Of a stretch of 64,000 bases of DNA, positions 10,836 to 19,158 are shown piece after piece. The stretch is from Devosia faecipullorum. GTDB taxonomy: Bacteria > Pseudomonadota > Alphaproteobacteria > Rhizobiales > Devosiaceae. Made by a program: the position numbers and the translations under genes. Each line of letters opens with the position of its first letter. The stretch's first letter is position 1. The notes beneath the pieces were generated by a model. The model did not search any database. It was not told the origin of the DNA and worked only from the letters and a program-made list of their open reading frames with translations. The stretch covers positions 1,054,001-1,118,000 of the forward strand of contig NZ_JACDXV010000001.1 of the NCBI RefSeq assembly GCF_015158295.1. Reading direction: 5' to 3'.

Positions 10836-10884
10836 ATGTACGCACCTCAGAAAATTGCCGCGCCTTATCCCTCTTGTCATCCGA

Positions 10885-10902
10885 TTTGAAATCGCTTTGA
10901 AT
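10885..10902. promoter_or_regulatory. Second candidate LacI-family operator, upstream of thuR
   Basis: TTTGAAATCGCTTTGAAT shares the right half CGCTTTGAAT with the site at 10670 and keeps the CG-centred core with two mismatches to symmetry. It lies just upstream of the ribosome site of the small frame at 10917, consistent with autoregulation and looping. Confidence 0.55.
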
Positions 10903-10916
10903 AATCCTCGGAGGAG

Positions 10917-11042
10917 ATGGCGGCTAGTGCTGTTCAAAGGACGCTGCCTGCCCTAATGGCAAGGAAACCCGGTTTTGTGCGGCCAGTTCTCTGGCGATAC
11001 GCGCCGGAGCAATTCGCCATTCCGGGCCAGATTTCGCCATGA
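10917..11042 (+). CDS. Possible 41-codon leader ORF overlapping the thuR start
   Basis: A short frame starting MAASAVQRTLPAL begins right after a GGAGGAG and ends in a TGA that overlaps the thuR ATG as ATGA. thuR itself has no good Shine-Dalgarno, so translational coupling is conceivable. Against it, the GGAGG lies only 2 bases from the ATG and the peptide resembles nothing known. Confidence 0.3.
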   Translation: MAASAVQRTLPALMARKPGFVRPVLWRYAPEQFAIPGQISP

Positions 11043-12055
11043 GACTGAAAGACCTCGCCGAGCATCTCGGCCTGTCGCAGACCACAGTGAGCCGCGCGCT
11101 CAACAATTATCCCGAGGTCAACGAGGTGACCCGCCGCCGCGTGGCCGAGGCCGCCGACAGTCTGGGCTATCGACCCAATGCCTCGGCGCTGCGTCTCGCC
11201 ACCGGGCGGGCCGGCGCCATCGGCCTGGTTTTGCGCGGGGCCGACGAGCTTGGCCCCCATATGTCGGAATTCCTCTCCGGCTTCGGCTCCTATATGGCCA
11301 ATCGCGAGATTGACGTCCTCGTCACCACCGTGGCCAGCCAGCAGGAGGAATTGGCGGCCTATCGGCGTCTCGCCGCCAGCCAGAAGGTCGATGCCGTGGT
11401 GCTGCATTCCCCGACCCTGCGCGACGAGCGGGCCGAATTGCTGCTCGATCTCAAGATGCCTTTCGTCCTGCATGGCCGCACCGATATCGGCCGCCCCCTC
11501 GCCTGGCTCGACATCGACAATACCGGCGCGCTCGAACGCGCCACCAGTCATCTGCTCGATCTCGGCCACAAGCGCATCGCCCTGTTCAACGGTCACAAGG
11601 GCCAGACCTTCTCCGAGCATCGCGAATTGGGCTATCTGGCCGCGCTCTCCTCGCGCGGCGTTGCTTTTGACCGCAAATTGATCGTCAATTCGGCCTTCAC
11701 CGACGAAATTGCCTTCCGCATGGCCCAGTCCATGCTGGAATTGCGCGCCCGCCCCACCGCCTTCCTCGCCGGTTCGATGATGACGGCGCTGGGCATTTTC
11801 CGCGCCATTCGCCAGGCAGGGCTCGAGCTGGGCAGCGACATCTCCATGATCGCTCATGACGACGTCTTCCCCTATCTCAACGCCGACAACATGTATCCAA
11901 CCATGTCCACGACGCGCTCCTCGATGCGTCATGCCGGCACCCGCATCGCCGAACTGGTCATTCAGGTGCTTAGCGGCAAGCCGGTGGGCGACGTGCACGA
12001 GCTCTGGCCGGTCGAACTGGTCCTGCGCCAAAGCTCGGGCCCGGCTCCGGGCTGA
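11039..12055 (+). CDS. thuR: LacI-family transcriptional regulator of the thu operon
   Basis: The 338-residue protein has the LacI helix-turn-helix at its very start (LKDLAEHLGLSQTTVSRALN) and hinge GYRPN near 43, then a periplasmic-binding-like sugar-sensing domain (VDAVVLHSPT, LGHKRIALFNG). It is divergent from thuE, and two LacI-type operator candidates lie between them. By analogy to rhizobial ThuR it represses thuEFGKAB until an inducing disaccharide or metabolite binds. Family is certain, target inferred from position. Confidence 0.88.
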   Translation: MRLKDLAEHLGLSQTTVSRALNNYPEVNEVTRRRVAEAADSLGYRPNASALRLATGRAGAIGLVLRGADELGPHMSEFLSGFGSYMANREIDVLVTTVASQQEELAAYRRLAASQKVDAVVLHSPTLRDERAELLLDLKMPFVLHGRTDIGRPLAWLDIDNTGALERATSHLLDLGHKRIALFNGHKGQTFSEHRELGYLAALSSRGVAFDRKLIVNSAFTDEIAFRMAQSMLELRARPTAFLAGSMMTALGIFRAIRQAGLELGSDISMIAHDDVFPYLNADNMYPTMSTTRSSMRHAGTRIAELVIQVLSGKPVGDVHELWPVELVLRQSSGPAPG

Positions 12056-12196
12056 TCAAGACATCCCCTCTTGCTGCAATAGCGCTTGCCGTACCCTTGG
12101 CGGGAGCGCTACCAAGACGAGGATCGGATCGAAGCCTGCGCCCCTCTTCCGGGACGGAACGGTGCGGCGAACTGGCCGCAGCCATGGAGCCTATTC

Positions 12197-13030
12197 ATGA
12201 CCTCTCCCTTCGTCACTTCCGCTTGGCTTGCTGAGCGCCTGTCCGATCCCAATATCGTGGTCGTGGACGGCTCCTGGCACATGCCCAATTCCGCCCGCAA
12301 CGCCCAGGCCGAATATCTGGACGGGCACATTCCCGGCGCCGTCTTTTTCGACATCGACGCCATCGCCGACACCGATACCAACCTGCCCCATATGCTGCCA
12401 TCGCCAGCCGATTTTGCCCGCGCGGTCGGCGCGCTCGGCATTTCCCAGGACATGACCATAGTGGTCTATGACGAGGTCGGCCTGTTCAGCGCGCCCCGCG
12501 TCTGGTGGACCTTCCGTGCCTTCGGCGCGCGCGACGTGCGCATTCTCGAAGGCGGCGGCCCGCAATGGCGCGCCGAGCGTCGCCCCATCGAAACCGGACT
12601 GGTCACGCGCCGCCCCGCTGAATTCCGTGCGCATCTCAACCCTGCGGCTGCCGCCGCGTTCGAAACCGTCGCCGCCCGCTCCCGCGATTCCGCCAGCCAG
12701 ATCATCGATGCCCGCCCTGCGCCCCGCTTCCATGCCGAAGCGCCCGAGCCGCGCGCCGGCCTGCGCCCCGGCCATATCCCGGGCAGCCTCAATGTGCCCG
12801 TGAGCCTGCTGACCGAACACGGCATGCTGAAAAGTCCTGAAGCGCTGCGCAATCTCTTTGCCGAGCGCGGCGTCGATCTCGCCCGCCCCATCATCACCTC
12901 CTGCGGCTCCGGCATTACCGCGGTCACCCTGGCCCTGGCGCTCGAACAGGCGGGAGCCGAAAATGTCGCCGTCTATGACGGCTCCTGGGCCGAATGGGGC
13001 GCGCGTCCCGATGCCGAGGTGGAAAGCTGA
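12197..13030 (+). CDS. sseA: 3-mercaptopyruvate sulfurtransferase (tandem rhodanese)
   Basis: The 277-residue protein has two rhodanese domains. The N-terminal one is inactive (YLDGHIPGAVFFDID near 40). The C-terminal one carries catalytic Cys236 in the CGSGIT loop, the 3-mercaptopyruvate sulfurtransferase type. It transfers sulfur from 3-mercaptopyruvate to cyanide or thiols. The ATG at 12197 is preceded by GGAG at 12186 and fits family length; an in-frame start at 12086 would add an unconserved leader. Confidence 0.88.
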   Translation: MTSPFVTSAWLAERLSDPNIVVVDGSWHMPNSARNAQAEYLDGHIPGAVFFDIDAIADTDTNLPHMLPSPADFARAVGALGISQDMTIVVYDEVGLFSAPRVWWTFRAFGARDVRILEGGGPQWRAERRPIETGLVTRRPAEFRAHLNPAAAAAFETVAARSRDSASQIIDARPAPRFHAEAPEPRAGLRPGHIPGSLNVPVSLLTEHGMLKSPEALRNLFAERGVDLARPIITSCGSGITAVTLALALEQAGAENVAVYDGSWAEWGARPDAEVES

Positions 13031-13082
13031 TCCCAAGGGCGCGAAAGCCCCGGCTTTCAGCAGGCAATGGAAAGGGTTCCGA

Positions 13083-13496
13083 ATGCTCGACCACACCGGC
13101 ATCGTCGTTACCGATCTGGCCAGGGCGCGCCGCTTTTATGACGCCATAGCCACGGCGCTCGAACTACAAACGGCCGATAACGGCCCAGAATCCTTCGTTT
13201 TCGGCAAAAGCGCCGAGGAGCGGATTCCCTATCTCTGGATCGGCGTCACGCGGCCATCCTATTGGGTGGATGGCTCCCGCGCCGGCCTCAACCAGATGCA
13301 TGTCGCCTTTCAGGCGCGCAGCAAGGCGATGGTCGATACGTTTCACCTGGCCGCCATCGCAGGTGGCGGCACCGACAATGGCGCGCCGGGTCCACGGCCG
13401 GGCGCGGGCGATTATTACGGGGCTTTCGTGCTCGATCCCGACGGAAACAATATCGAGGCCTGCTGGCGGGGCGATGTTCCCAATTACCGCGAATAG
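13083..13496 (+). CDS. VOC (glyoxalase/bleomycin-resistance) family protein
   Basis: The 137-residue protein is a single VOC module: MLDHTGIVVTDLARARRFYD at the start, QMHVAFQARS in the middle and DPDGNNIEACW near the end. His4, the His of QMHVAF and the Glu of NNIEA match the usual metal ligands. The specific substrate is unknown. AAGGG lies 6 bases before the ATG. It probably shares a transcript with sseA, and its 3' end overlaps the convergent methyltransferase gene by 13 bp. Confidence 0.85.
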   Translation: MLDHTGIVVTDLARARRFYDAIATALELQTADNGPESFVFGKSAEERIPYLWIGVTRPSYWVDGSRAGLNQMHVAFQARSKAMVDTFHLAAIAGGGTDNGAPGPRPGAGDYYGAFVLDPDGNNIEACWRGDVPNYRE

Positions 13497-14161
13497 GCCA
13501 CCCAGCCGCGAAAACTCAACGCCGCATAAAACAGGCTGACATCCTCGAACCCCGCTTCCGCCAGCAGCGCCTCCTCCTCCTCGGGCGGCAGAATCGTTAG
13601 CTTGCTGCCCATGGCCCGCAGGGCATTGTCCAATTGCGCCCCGCTTGCCGTCACGCCTTCGGAATAGCCCGCATGGCGCGCGATCCATTGCGAACGCGCA
13701 GGCTCGTCCTGTGGAAAGCTGATATGCGCCAACAGGAGCGGCGCGCCGGGCCGCAGCCGCCGCCGCAATTGCCGCAGGGTTTCCAGCCGCTCGTCCCGGG
13801 GGATGAAGTGAAAGGTCAGAAGGCTCACCGCCCCGTCAAACGGGCCTTCGGGCGCAGCGTCGATATAGCCTTCATGCATTGCCATCCGCTCCGCCAGCGG
13901 CCCGACGATTTGCCTCGCCAGCGCCAGCATCTCCGCCGAAGGATCGATGCCATCGAAGCGCCAGCCTGCATGCGCCTCGGCCAGGGCCTTGAGCTCCAGC
14001 CCGCCGCCGGCCCCTAGCACCAGCACCCGCCCGTCCTCCGGCACCTGCTCGCCGAGCAGCATCGAGATCATGCGGTGCAGGCTCTCCAAGCCCGGCACCT
14101 GCCGCTTTGGCCGTTCTGCATATCCGTGCGCCGCCTGCGCATCGAAGAAATTCCTTGTCAT
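13484..14161 (-). CDS. Class I SAM-dependent methyltransferase
   Basis: The 225-residue protein has SAM-binding motif I VLVLGAGGGLELKAL (about 47-61), the acidic motif GIDPSAEML, and FDGAVSLLTFHFIP in the motif IV position. The substrate is not identifiable. The ATG at 14161 is preceded by GGGAG. It is divergent from the SorC-type regulator and convergent with the VOC gene. Confidence 0.85.
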   Translation of the reverse strand: MTRNFFDAQAAHGYAERPKRQVPGLESLHRMISMLLGEQVPEDGRVLVLGAGGGLELKALAEAHAGWRFDGIDPSAEMLALARQIVGPLAERMAMHEGYIDAAPEGPFDGAVSLLTFHFIPRDERLETLRQLRRRLRPGAPLLLAHISFPQDEPARSQWIARHAGYSEGVTASGAQLDNALRAMGSKLTILPPEEEEALLAEAGFEDVSLFYAALSFRGWVAYSR

Positions 14162-14307
14162 TGCCAGCTCCCAGCCATGATGAAACCTACATACTTGCCC
14201 CAAAAAAGCGCCGTCAATCCGGGCTCGCGGCGGCCGCTCCCGCATTGGCCGGTAAATATCCTTGCGATACGGCGCACGATCCGAATAATCGCGCGCAAGG
14301 ACAGGGG

Positions 14308-15267
14308 ATGCTCATGGCGGCGCGACAGGACAATGGCACCACACGGCTCGACGATGCCGCGCGCGCCGGCTGGCTCTACTATGTCGCCGGCAATACCCAG
14401 GAGGAAATTGCCGCCAAAATGGGCATTTCCCGCCAATCGGCGCAGCGGCTGGTCTCGCTCTCGGTCAGCGAGGGCCTGATCAAGGTCCGGCTCGATCACC
14501 CCATCGGCCATTGCCTCGATCTGGCCGAACGGCTGCGCACCAGATTCGCGCTCGACCATTGCGAAATCGTGCCCTCCGATCCGAGCAATGCCTCCACCAC
14601 GATCGGCATTGCCGAGGCCGGCGCCGCCGAAATCGAGCGCAGCCTGCGCCTGGTTGAGCCGCAGGTCATCGCCATCGGCACCGGGCGCACGCTCAAGGCG
14701 GCGGTCGAGCAGCTCCAGCCCATGGATTGCCCTCATCACAAGGTGGTTTCGCTCACCGGCAATATTTCTCCCGATGGTTCGGCCGCCTTCTACAACGTCA
14801 TTTTCAACGTCGCCGACACGGTCAAGGCGCGCTCGTTTCCCATGCCGCTGCCGGTTTTTGCCTCCTCGGCCAGCGAGCGCGAAATGCTCCATTCGCAACC
14901 CATGATCCGCTCGACCCTGGCCTTGGCGGCCAGCGCCAATATCAGCTTTGTCGGCGTCAGCCATCTCGATCCCGACGCGCCGCTCCTGCTCGACGGCTTT
15001 CTCAGCGAGGCCGAGCAGAAGGCCCTGCAAAAGGCCGGGGCCGTGGGCGAGATCTGCGGCTGGTGCTTCGACGCCGAGGGCCGCATCCTCGAAACCAGCA
15101 TCAACGAGCGCGTCGCCTCGGCCCCCATTCCCTCGCGCGAAACCGGCCGCGTCATCGTCATCGCCATGGGCAGCCGCAAGGCCGAAGCCATCCGCGCCGC
15201 TCTCAAGCGTCGCCTCGCCAATGGCCTGATCACCGACGAGCGCACCGCCGAACTGCTTTTGGCCTGA
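14308..15267 (+). CDS. SorC/DeoR-family sugar-responsive transcriptional regulator
   Basis: The 319-residue protein has an N-terminal helix-turn-helix (NTQEEIAAKMGISRQSAQRLV, about 29-49) and the SorC effector-binding domain, with VIAIGTGRTLKAAVEQL near 115 and ISFVGVSHL near 212. Members sense phosphorylated sugars or free polyols. It stands immediately before smoEFGK-mtlK, so it most likely controls that operon. AAGGA precedes the ATG at 14308; a second in-frame ATG at 14314 has AGGGG at equal spacing and could be the true start. Confidence 0.87.
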   Translation: MLMAARQDNGTTRLDDAARAGWLYYVAGNTQEEIAAKMGISRQSAQRLVSLSVSEGLIKVRLDHPIGHCLDLAERLRTRFALDHCEIVPSDPSNASTTIGIAEAGAAEIERSLRLVEPQVIAIGTGRTLKAAVEQLQPMDCPHHKVVSLTGNISPDGSAAFYNVIFNVADTVKARSFPMPLPVFASSASEREMLHSQPMIRSTLALAASANISFVGVSHLDPDAPLLLDGFLSEAEQKALQKAGAVGEICGWCFDAEGRILETSINERVASAPIPSRETGRVIVIAMGSRKAEAIRAALKRRLANGLITDERTAELLLA

Positions 15268-15428
15268 GCCGCTTTTATCGCCCCATCCGCCTTGCCGCCC
15301 CGGCTCCTGCGCGTGACCGCACGGGCCGCGCGCGCCGGCGCATCCAAAACCCTGAGCAATCGCCACGCCGATCGGCAATAGCGCGCCCGACTCACGCCCC
15401 CAATGCACAAAATTCCCTTCCATCCCGC

Positions 15429-15489
15429 TTGACTCTCTCAGTCCGTTAGTGAACATCTGCTCACCATCAAAGCAAATGCTCGCTTTGAT
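15429..15489 (+). promoter_or_regulatory. Candidate promoter and operators of the smo operon
   Basis: A TTGACT hexamer at 15429 could be a -35 box. Just downstream are GTGA-N8-TCAC (15449-15464) and a perfect 8-bp inverted repeat, ATCAAAGC at 15466 and GCTTTGAT at 15482. The second palindrome ends 5 bp before the GGGAGGA ribosome site. Either palindrome could bind the SorC regulator; the distal one could also fold as RNA. Confidence 0.5.
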
Positions 15490-15505
15490 CCTTGGGAGGA
15501 TAATG

Positions 15506-16816
15506 ATGAAACTGACACCCCTTTTCGTGGGCGCCACCATGCTTGCCCTGACCGCTTCGGCCTCGGCGCAGACGCTCACCATCGCCACCGTGAACAATGG
15601 CGACATGATCCGCATGCAGGGCCTGTCCAGCGCCTTCACCGACGAAACCGGCATCGGCCTCAACTGGGTTGTGCTCGAGGAAAACACCCTGCGCCAGAAC
15701 GTCACCACCGACATCGCCACCAATGGCGGCCAATATGACATCATGACCATCGGCACCTATGAGGCGCCGATCTGGGCCAAGCAGAACTGGCTGAAGCCGC
15801 TCGACGGCCTCGCCGCCGACCCTGATTACGACATCGACGACCTCCTGCCCCCGATCCGCGGTGGCCTCTCGGTCGATGGCAAGCTCTATGCCGCACCCTT
15901 TTATGGCGAGAGCTCCTTCATCATGTATCGCACCGACCTGATGGAAAAAGCAGGGCTCTCCATGCCGGAAGCCCCCACCTGGGACTTTATCGGCGAGGCG
16001 GCCCGCGCCATGACTGACCGCGCCAATGACATCAACGGCATCTGCCTGCGCGGCAAGGCCGGCTGGGGCGAGAACATGGCCTTCCTCACCGCCATGTCCA
16101 ATTCCTTCGGCGCGCGCTGGTTCGACGAAAACTGGATACCCCAGTTCGACCAGCCCGAATGGAAGGCCACGCTCGACACCTATCTGTCGCTGATGGCCGA
16201 TGCCGGCCCTCCGGGCGCTTCCTCCAACGGCTTCAACGAAAACCTGACCCTGTTCCAGCAGGGCAAGTGCGGCATGTGGATCGACGCCACCGTCGCCGCC
16301 TCCTTCGTCACCAATCCCGCCGATTCCACCGTCGCCGACAAGGTCGGCTTCGCCCTCGCCCCCGACAATGGCCTGGGCAAGCGCGGCAATTGGCTCTGGG
16401 CCTGGTCGCTGGCCATTCCCGCATCTTCGCAGAATGCCGAGGCCGCCGAAGCCTTCATCAACTGGGCGACCAGCAAGGATTACCTGGCCCTGGTGGCCGA
16501 GAAGGATGGCTGGGCCAATGTGCCTCCGGGCACCCGCATCTCGCTCTATGAGAACCCCGAATACAAGGCCGCCGCGCCCTTCGCCGAGATGACGCTGGGC
16601 TCCATCTACGCCGCCGATCCCAACCACCCCTCGGTCAAGCCGGTGCCCTATGTGGGCGTGCAATTCGTGGCCATCCCCGAATTTGCCGGCACGGCCACCA
16701 ATGTCGGTCAGCTGTTCTCGGCGGCTCTGGCCGGGCAAATGTCTGCTGACGACGCCCTGGCCCAGGCCCAGGACGCCGCCACCCGCGACATGACCCGCGC
16801 CGGTTACATCAAGTAA
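15506..16816 (+). CDS. smoE: Sorbitol/mannitol-binding periplasmic protein of ABC transporter
   Basis: The 436-residue protein has a signal peptide (MKLTPLFVGATMLALTASASA) and the family 1 solute-binding plan. IATVNNGDMIRMQGLSSAF and GTYEAPIWAKQNWLKPL are typical of the rhizobial/Rhodobacter polyol-binding SmoE/MtlE group. GGGAGGA is 6 bases before the ATG at 15506; an adjacent in-frame ATG at 15503 is less well spaced. It is the first gene of an operon with two permeases, an ATPase and mannitol dehydrogenase, which supports polyol uptake. Confidence 0.88.
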   Translation: MKLTPLFVGATMLALTASASAQTLTIATVNNGDMIRMQGLSSAFTDETGIGLNWVVLEENTLRQNVTTDIATNGGQYDIMTIGTYEAPIWAKQNWLKPLDGLAADPDYDIDDLLPPIRGGLSVDGKLYAAPFYGESSFIMYRTDLMEKAGLSMPEAPTWDFIGEAARAMTDRANDINGICLRGKAGWGENMAFLTAMSNSFGARWFDENWIPQFDQPEWKATLDTYLSLMADAGPPGASSNGFNENLTLFQQGKCGMWIDATVAASFVTNPADSTVADKVGFALAPDNGLGKRGNWLWAWSLAIPASSQNAEAAEAFINWATSKDYLALVAEKDGWANVPPGTRISLYENPEYKAAAPFAEMTLGSIYAADPNHPSVKPVPYVGVQFVAIPEFAGTATNVGQLFSAALAGQMSADDALAQAQDAATRDMTRAGYIK

Positions 16817-16831
16817 CTTCGAGCCGCGCCG

Positions 16832-16866
16832 CACCTAAATTCGCTCCGGTGGAGCGAATTTAGGTG
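16832..16866. other. Perfect 16-bp stem-loop after smoE
   Basis: CACCTAAATTCGCTCC and its exact complement GGAGCGAATTTAGGTG are separated by 3 bases, 15 bp after the smoE stop. No T-run follows, so it is more likely an mRNA stabiliser or processing barrier than a terminator. A second hairpin (CCCTCGGG/CCCGAGGG, 16977-16997) lies in the same 283-bp gap before smoF. Confidence 0.75.
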
Positions 16867-17099
16867 AGAAGGCCTTGAGCGCTATGCGCGAATGGCCCGA
16901 CGACTGCCGCCCGGCCGGGTGCCCTTCAGCCGGCCGGGCGGAATTTCCGACGAATGCACGCATACCCACAACGCTGCCCTCGGGCCTGACCCGAGGGCCA
17001 CTATCAACCCGGCAGGTGTGGCGACTGGTCCTCGGATCAAGTCCGAAGACAGCCCGGAGTTTTTGATCGGCCCTTTGGTCATCAGGAGATCACGCAAAA

Positions 17100-17972
17100 A
17101 TGGCCACGAGACAAACCCGCCTCCTCGCCCGCACCATGATGGCCCCCGCCGTCATCGTGCTGCTGGTCTGGATGGCCGTGCCGCTGGTCATGACCCTGTG
17201 GTTCAGTTTCCAGAATTACAGCCTCATCAATCCGATGATGACGGGCTTTGCCGGCTGGGGAAATTATATCTACGTCATCGGCGATCCCAGCTTCACCCAG
17301 GCCCTGCTCAATACGCTTTTCCTGGTCGGCGGCGTGTTGCTGATCACCGTGGTCGGGGGCACGTTCCTGGCGCTGCTGCTCGATCAGCCCATCTGGGGCC
17401 AGGGCATATTGCGCATCCTCGTCATCTCGCCGTTTTTCGTCATGCCGCCCGTTGCGGCGCTGATCTGGAAGAACGGCTTCATGCATCCCGGCTATGGCAT
17501 GCTCGGCCATCTGTGGAAGGCGTTCGGCCTCCAGCCGGTGGATTGGTTTTCGCAATATCCGCTATTTTCGGTCATCGTCATCGTCGCCTGGCAATGGCTG
17601 CCCTTTGCGACATTGATCCTGCTGACCGCCCTGCAATCGCTGTCCGAGGAACAGCGCGAGGCCGCCGAAATGGACGGCGCCAATGCGCTGAACCGCTTCC
17701 GCTACATCATCCTGCCGCACATGGCCCGGGCGATCACCATCGTCATTCTCATCCAGACCATTTTCCTGCTGGGCATCTTCGCCGAAATCCGCGTCACCAC
17801 TGGCGGCGGCCCCGGCTATGCCTCGACCAATATCGCCTTCCTCGTCTTCCGCACCGGCATCTTGTCCAATGACATCGGCGCCGGTTCCGCCGGTGGCGTC
17901 GTCGCCGTCATCATCGCCAATATCGTCGCCATCTTCCTGATGCGCGCTGTGGGGAAGAACCTCGATGCGTAA
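17100..17972 (+). CDS. smoF: Polyol ABC transporter permease (MalF type)
   Basis: The 290-residue inner-membrane protein has six predicted helices and the EAA loop EAAEMDGANALNRFRYIILP. It forms the channel with SmoG. AGGAG lies about 11 bases before the ATG, a long spacing, but no better start exists. Confidence 0.92.
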   Translation: MATRQTRLLARTMMAPAVIVLLVWMAVPLVMTLWFSFQNYSLINPMMTGFAGWGNYIYVIGDPSFTQALLNTLFLVGGVLLITVVGGTFLALLLDQPIWGQGILRILVISPFFVMPPVAALIWKNGFMHPGYGMLGHLWKAFGLQPVDWFSQYPLFSVIVIVAWQWLPFATLILLTALQSLSEEQREAAEMDGANALNRFRYIILPHMARAITIVILIQTIFLLGIFAEIRVTTGGGPGYASTNIAFLVFRTGILSNDIGAGSAGGVVAVIIANIVAIFLMRAVGKNLDA

Positions 17973-18017
17973 GAGACAGTCCCTAGCTTCATCGAGCACC
18001 ATTCCCTCCAATCTATC

Positions 18018-18092
18018 GTCACCACCGGGCTTGTCCCGGTGGTCCATGCGGCGCCCCGGCAAATGGATTGCCGGGACAAGCCCGGCAATGAC
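18018..18092. repeat. Dispersed double-hairpin repeat (REP-like), copy 2
   Basis: CACCGGGC/CCCGGTG and TTGCCGGG/CCCGGCAA units, about 25 bp apart, fill the 161-bp gap between smoF and smoG. Confidence 0.8.
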
Positions 18093-18133
18093 GACGACTG
18101 ATAAAACCGCTTTCGCGGGGGAGATCATCTAAA

Positions 18134-18964
18134 ATGGCCCGCCGCGTCCCCACTTCCACCCGTATCGGCTTCACCGTCCTCGCCTGGGCCATCGCCCTGG
18201 CTTTGTTCTCGCCGATCCTGTGGACCATCCTCACCGCCTTCAAGACCGAAGCCGAGGCCATCGCCACTCCGCCCACTTTCCTGCCGCAAACCTTCACGCT
18301 GGAAAATTTCGGCGCCGTGCAGGATCGCTCCGACTATATCAAGCACGCGATCAATTCGATCATCGTCTCCTTCGGCTCCACCCTGCTCGGCCTTCTCATC
18401 GCCATTCCGGCGGCCTGGTCCATGGCCTTTGCGCCCAGCAAGCGGACCAAGGACATCCTGATGTGGATGCTCTCCACCAAGATGATGCCGGCCGTGGGCG
18501 TGCTGATCCCGATCTACCTGATTTTCCGCGACCTGCGCCTGCTCGACACGCTGCACGGCCTCACCATCATCATGACGCTGATCAACCTGCCGATCATCAT
18601 CTGGATGCTCTATACCTATTTCAAGGAAATCCCGGTCGACATCCTCGAAGCCGCCCGCATGGACGGGGCCGAACTCTGGAACGAGATCGTCCACGTCCTC
18701 GTGCCCATGGCCGTGCCCGGCATCGCCTCGACCTTGCTGCTCAACGTCATCCTGGCCTGGAACGAGGCCTTCTGGACCATCACCCTGACCTCGGGCCGCG
18801 CCGGCACGCTCACCGCCTTCATTTCCTCCTTCTCCTCGCCCCAAGGCCTCTTCCTCGCCAAACTTTCCGCCGCTTCGCTGCTGGCCATCGCCCCCATCCT
18901 GCTGCTCGGCTGGTTCAGCCAGAAGCAACTCGTACGCGGCCTCACATTCGGAGCGGTGAAATGA
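18134..18964 (+). CDS. smoG: Polyol ABC transporter permease (MalG type)
   Basis: The 276-residue protein has six predicted membrane helices and the EAA loop EAARMDGAELWNEIVHVLVP, with the MalG-type end LVRGLTFGAVK. It is partner of SmoF in the polyol channel. Confidence 0.92.
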   Translation: MARRVPTSTRIGFTVLAWAIALALFSPILWTILTAFKTEAEAIATPPTFLPQTFTLENFGAVQDRSDYIKHAINSIIVSFGSTLLGLLIAIPAAWSMAFAPSKRTKDILMWMLSTKMMPAVGVLIPIYLIFRDLRLLDTLHGLTIIMTLINLPIIIWMLYTYFKEIPVDILEAARMDGAELWNEIVHVLVPMAVPGIASTLLLNVILAWNEAFWTITLTSGRAGTLTAFISSFSSPQGLFLAKLSAASLLAIAPILLLGWFSQKQLVRGLTFGAVK

Positions 18965-18990
18965 GGGGCACCGGAACATCGGTTCTTTCT

Positions 18991-19109
18991 AGCCCCTCCC
19001 CCTTGAGGGGAGGGGTTGGGGTGGGGGTGCTACGGTCGCCACACATACCGAGCTCATGGCGAGCTCAACACCCCCACCCTCATTCCCTCCCCTCAGGGGG
19101 GAGGGAGGC
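18991..19109. repeat. Long G/C-tract inverted repeat between smoG and smoK
   Basis: The left arm (CCCCTCCCCCTTGAGGGG, then GTTGGGGTGGGGGTG) and the right arm (ACACCCCCACCCTC, then CCCCTCAGGGGGGAGGG) pair over about 38 bp and enclose a 37-bp centre. Related single units occur at 34763 and 63805. Confidence 0.75.
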
Positions 19110-19158
19110 GCTGGCCTCACTATCCGCGCGCAACCATTCGCCTTCGGAGGACTAAAAC

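Noticed and set aside
13484..13496. 13-bp tail overlap of the VOC and methyltransferase genes as an antisense control element
   Set aside because: Short convergent overlaps are common in compact genomes (ecfG and the degenerate receiver overlap in the same way), and nothing else suggests regulation.
14158..15756. A 532-codon minus-strand frame across the SorC regulator and smoE start
   Set aside because: It crosses an intergenic promoter region and is antisense to two clear genes.
18991..19109. Inverted repeat as the end of an insertion sequence
   Set aside because: No transposase or target duplication lies within or beside it; similar G/C-tract units occur at 34763 and 63805, so it is a dispersed intergenic repeat.
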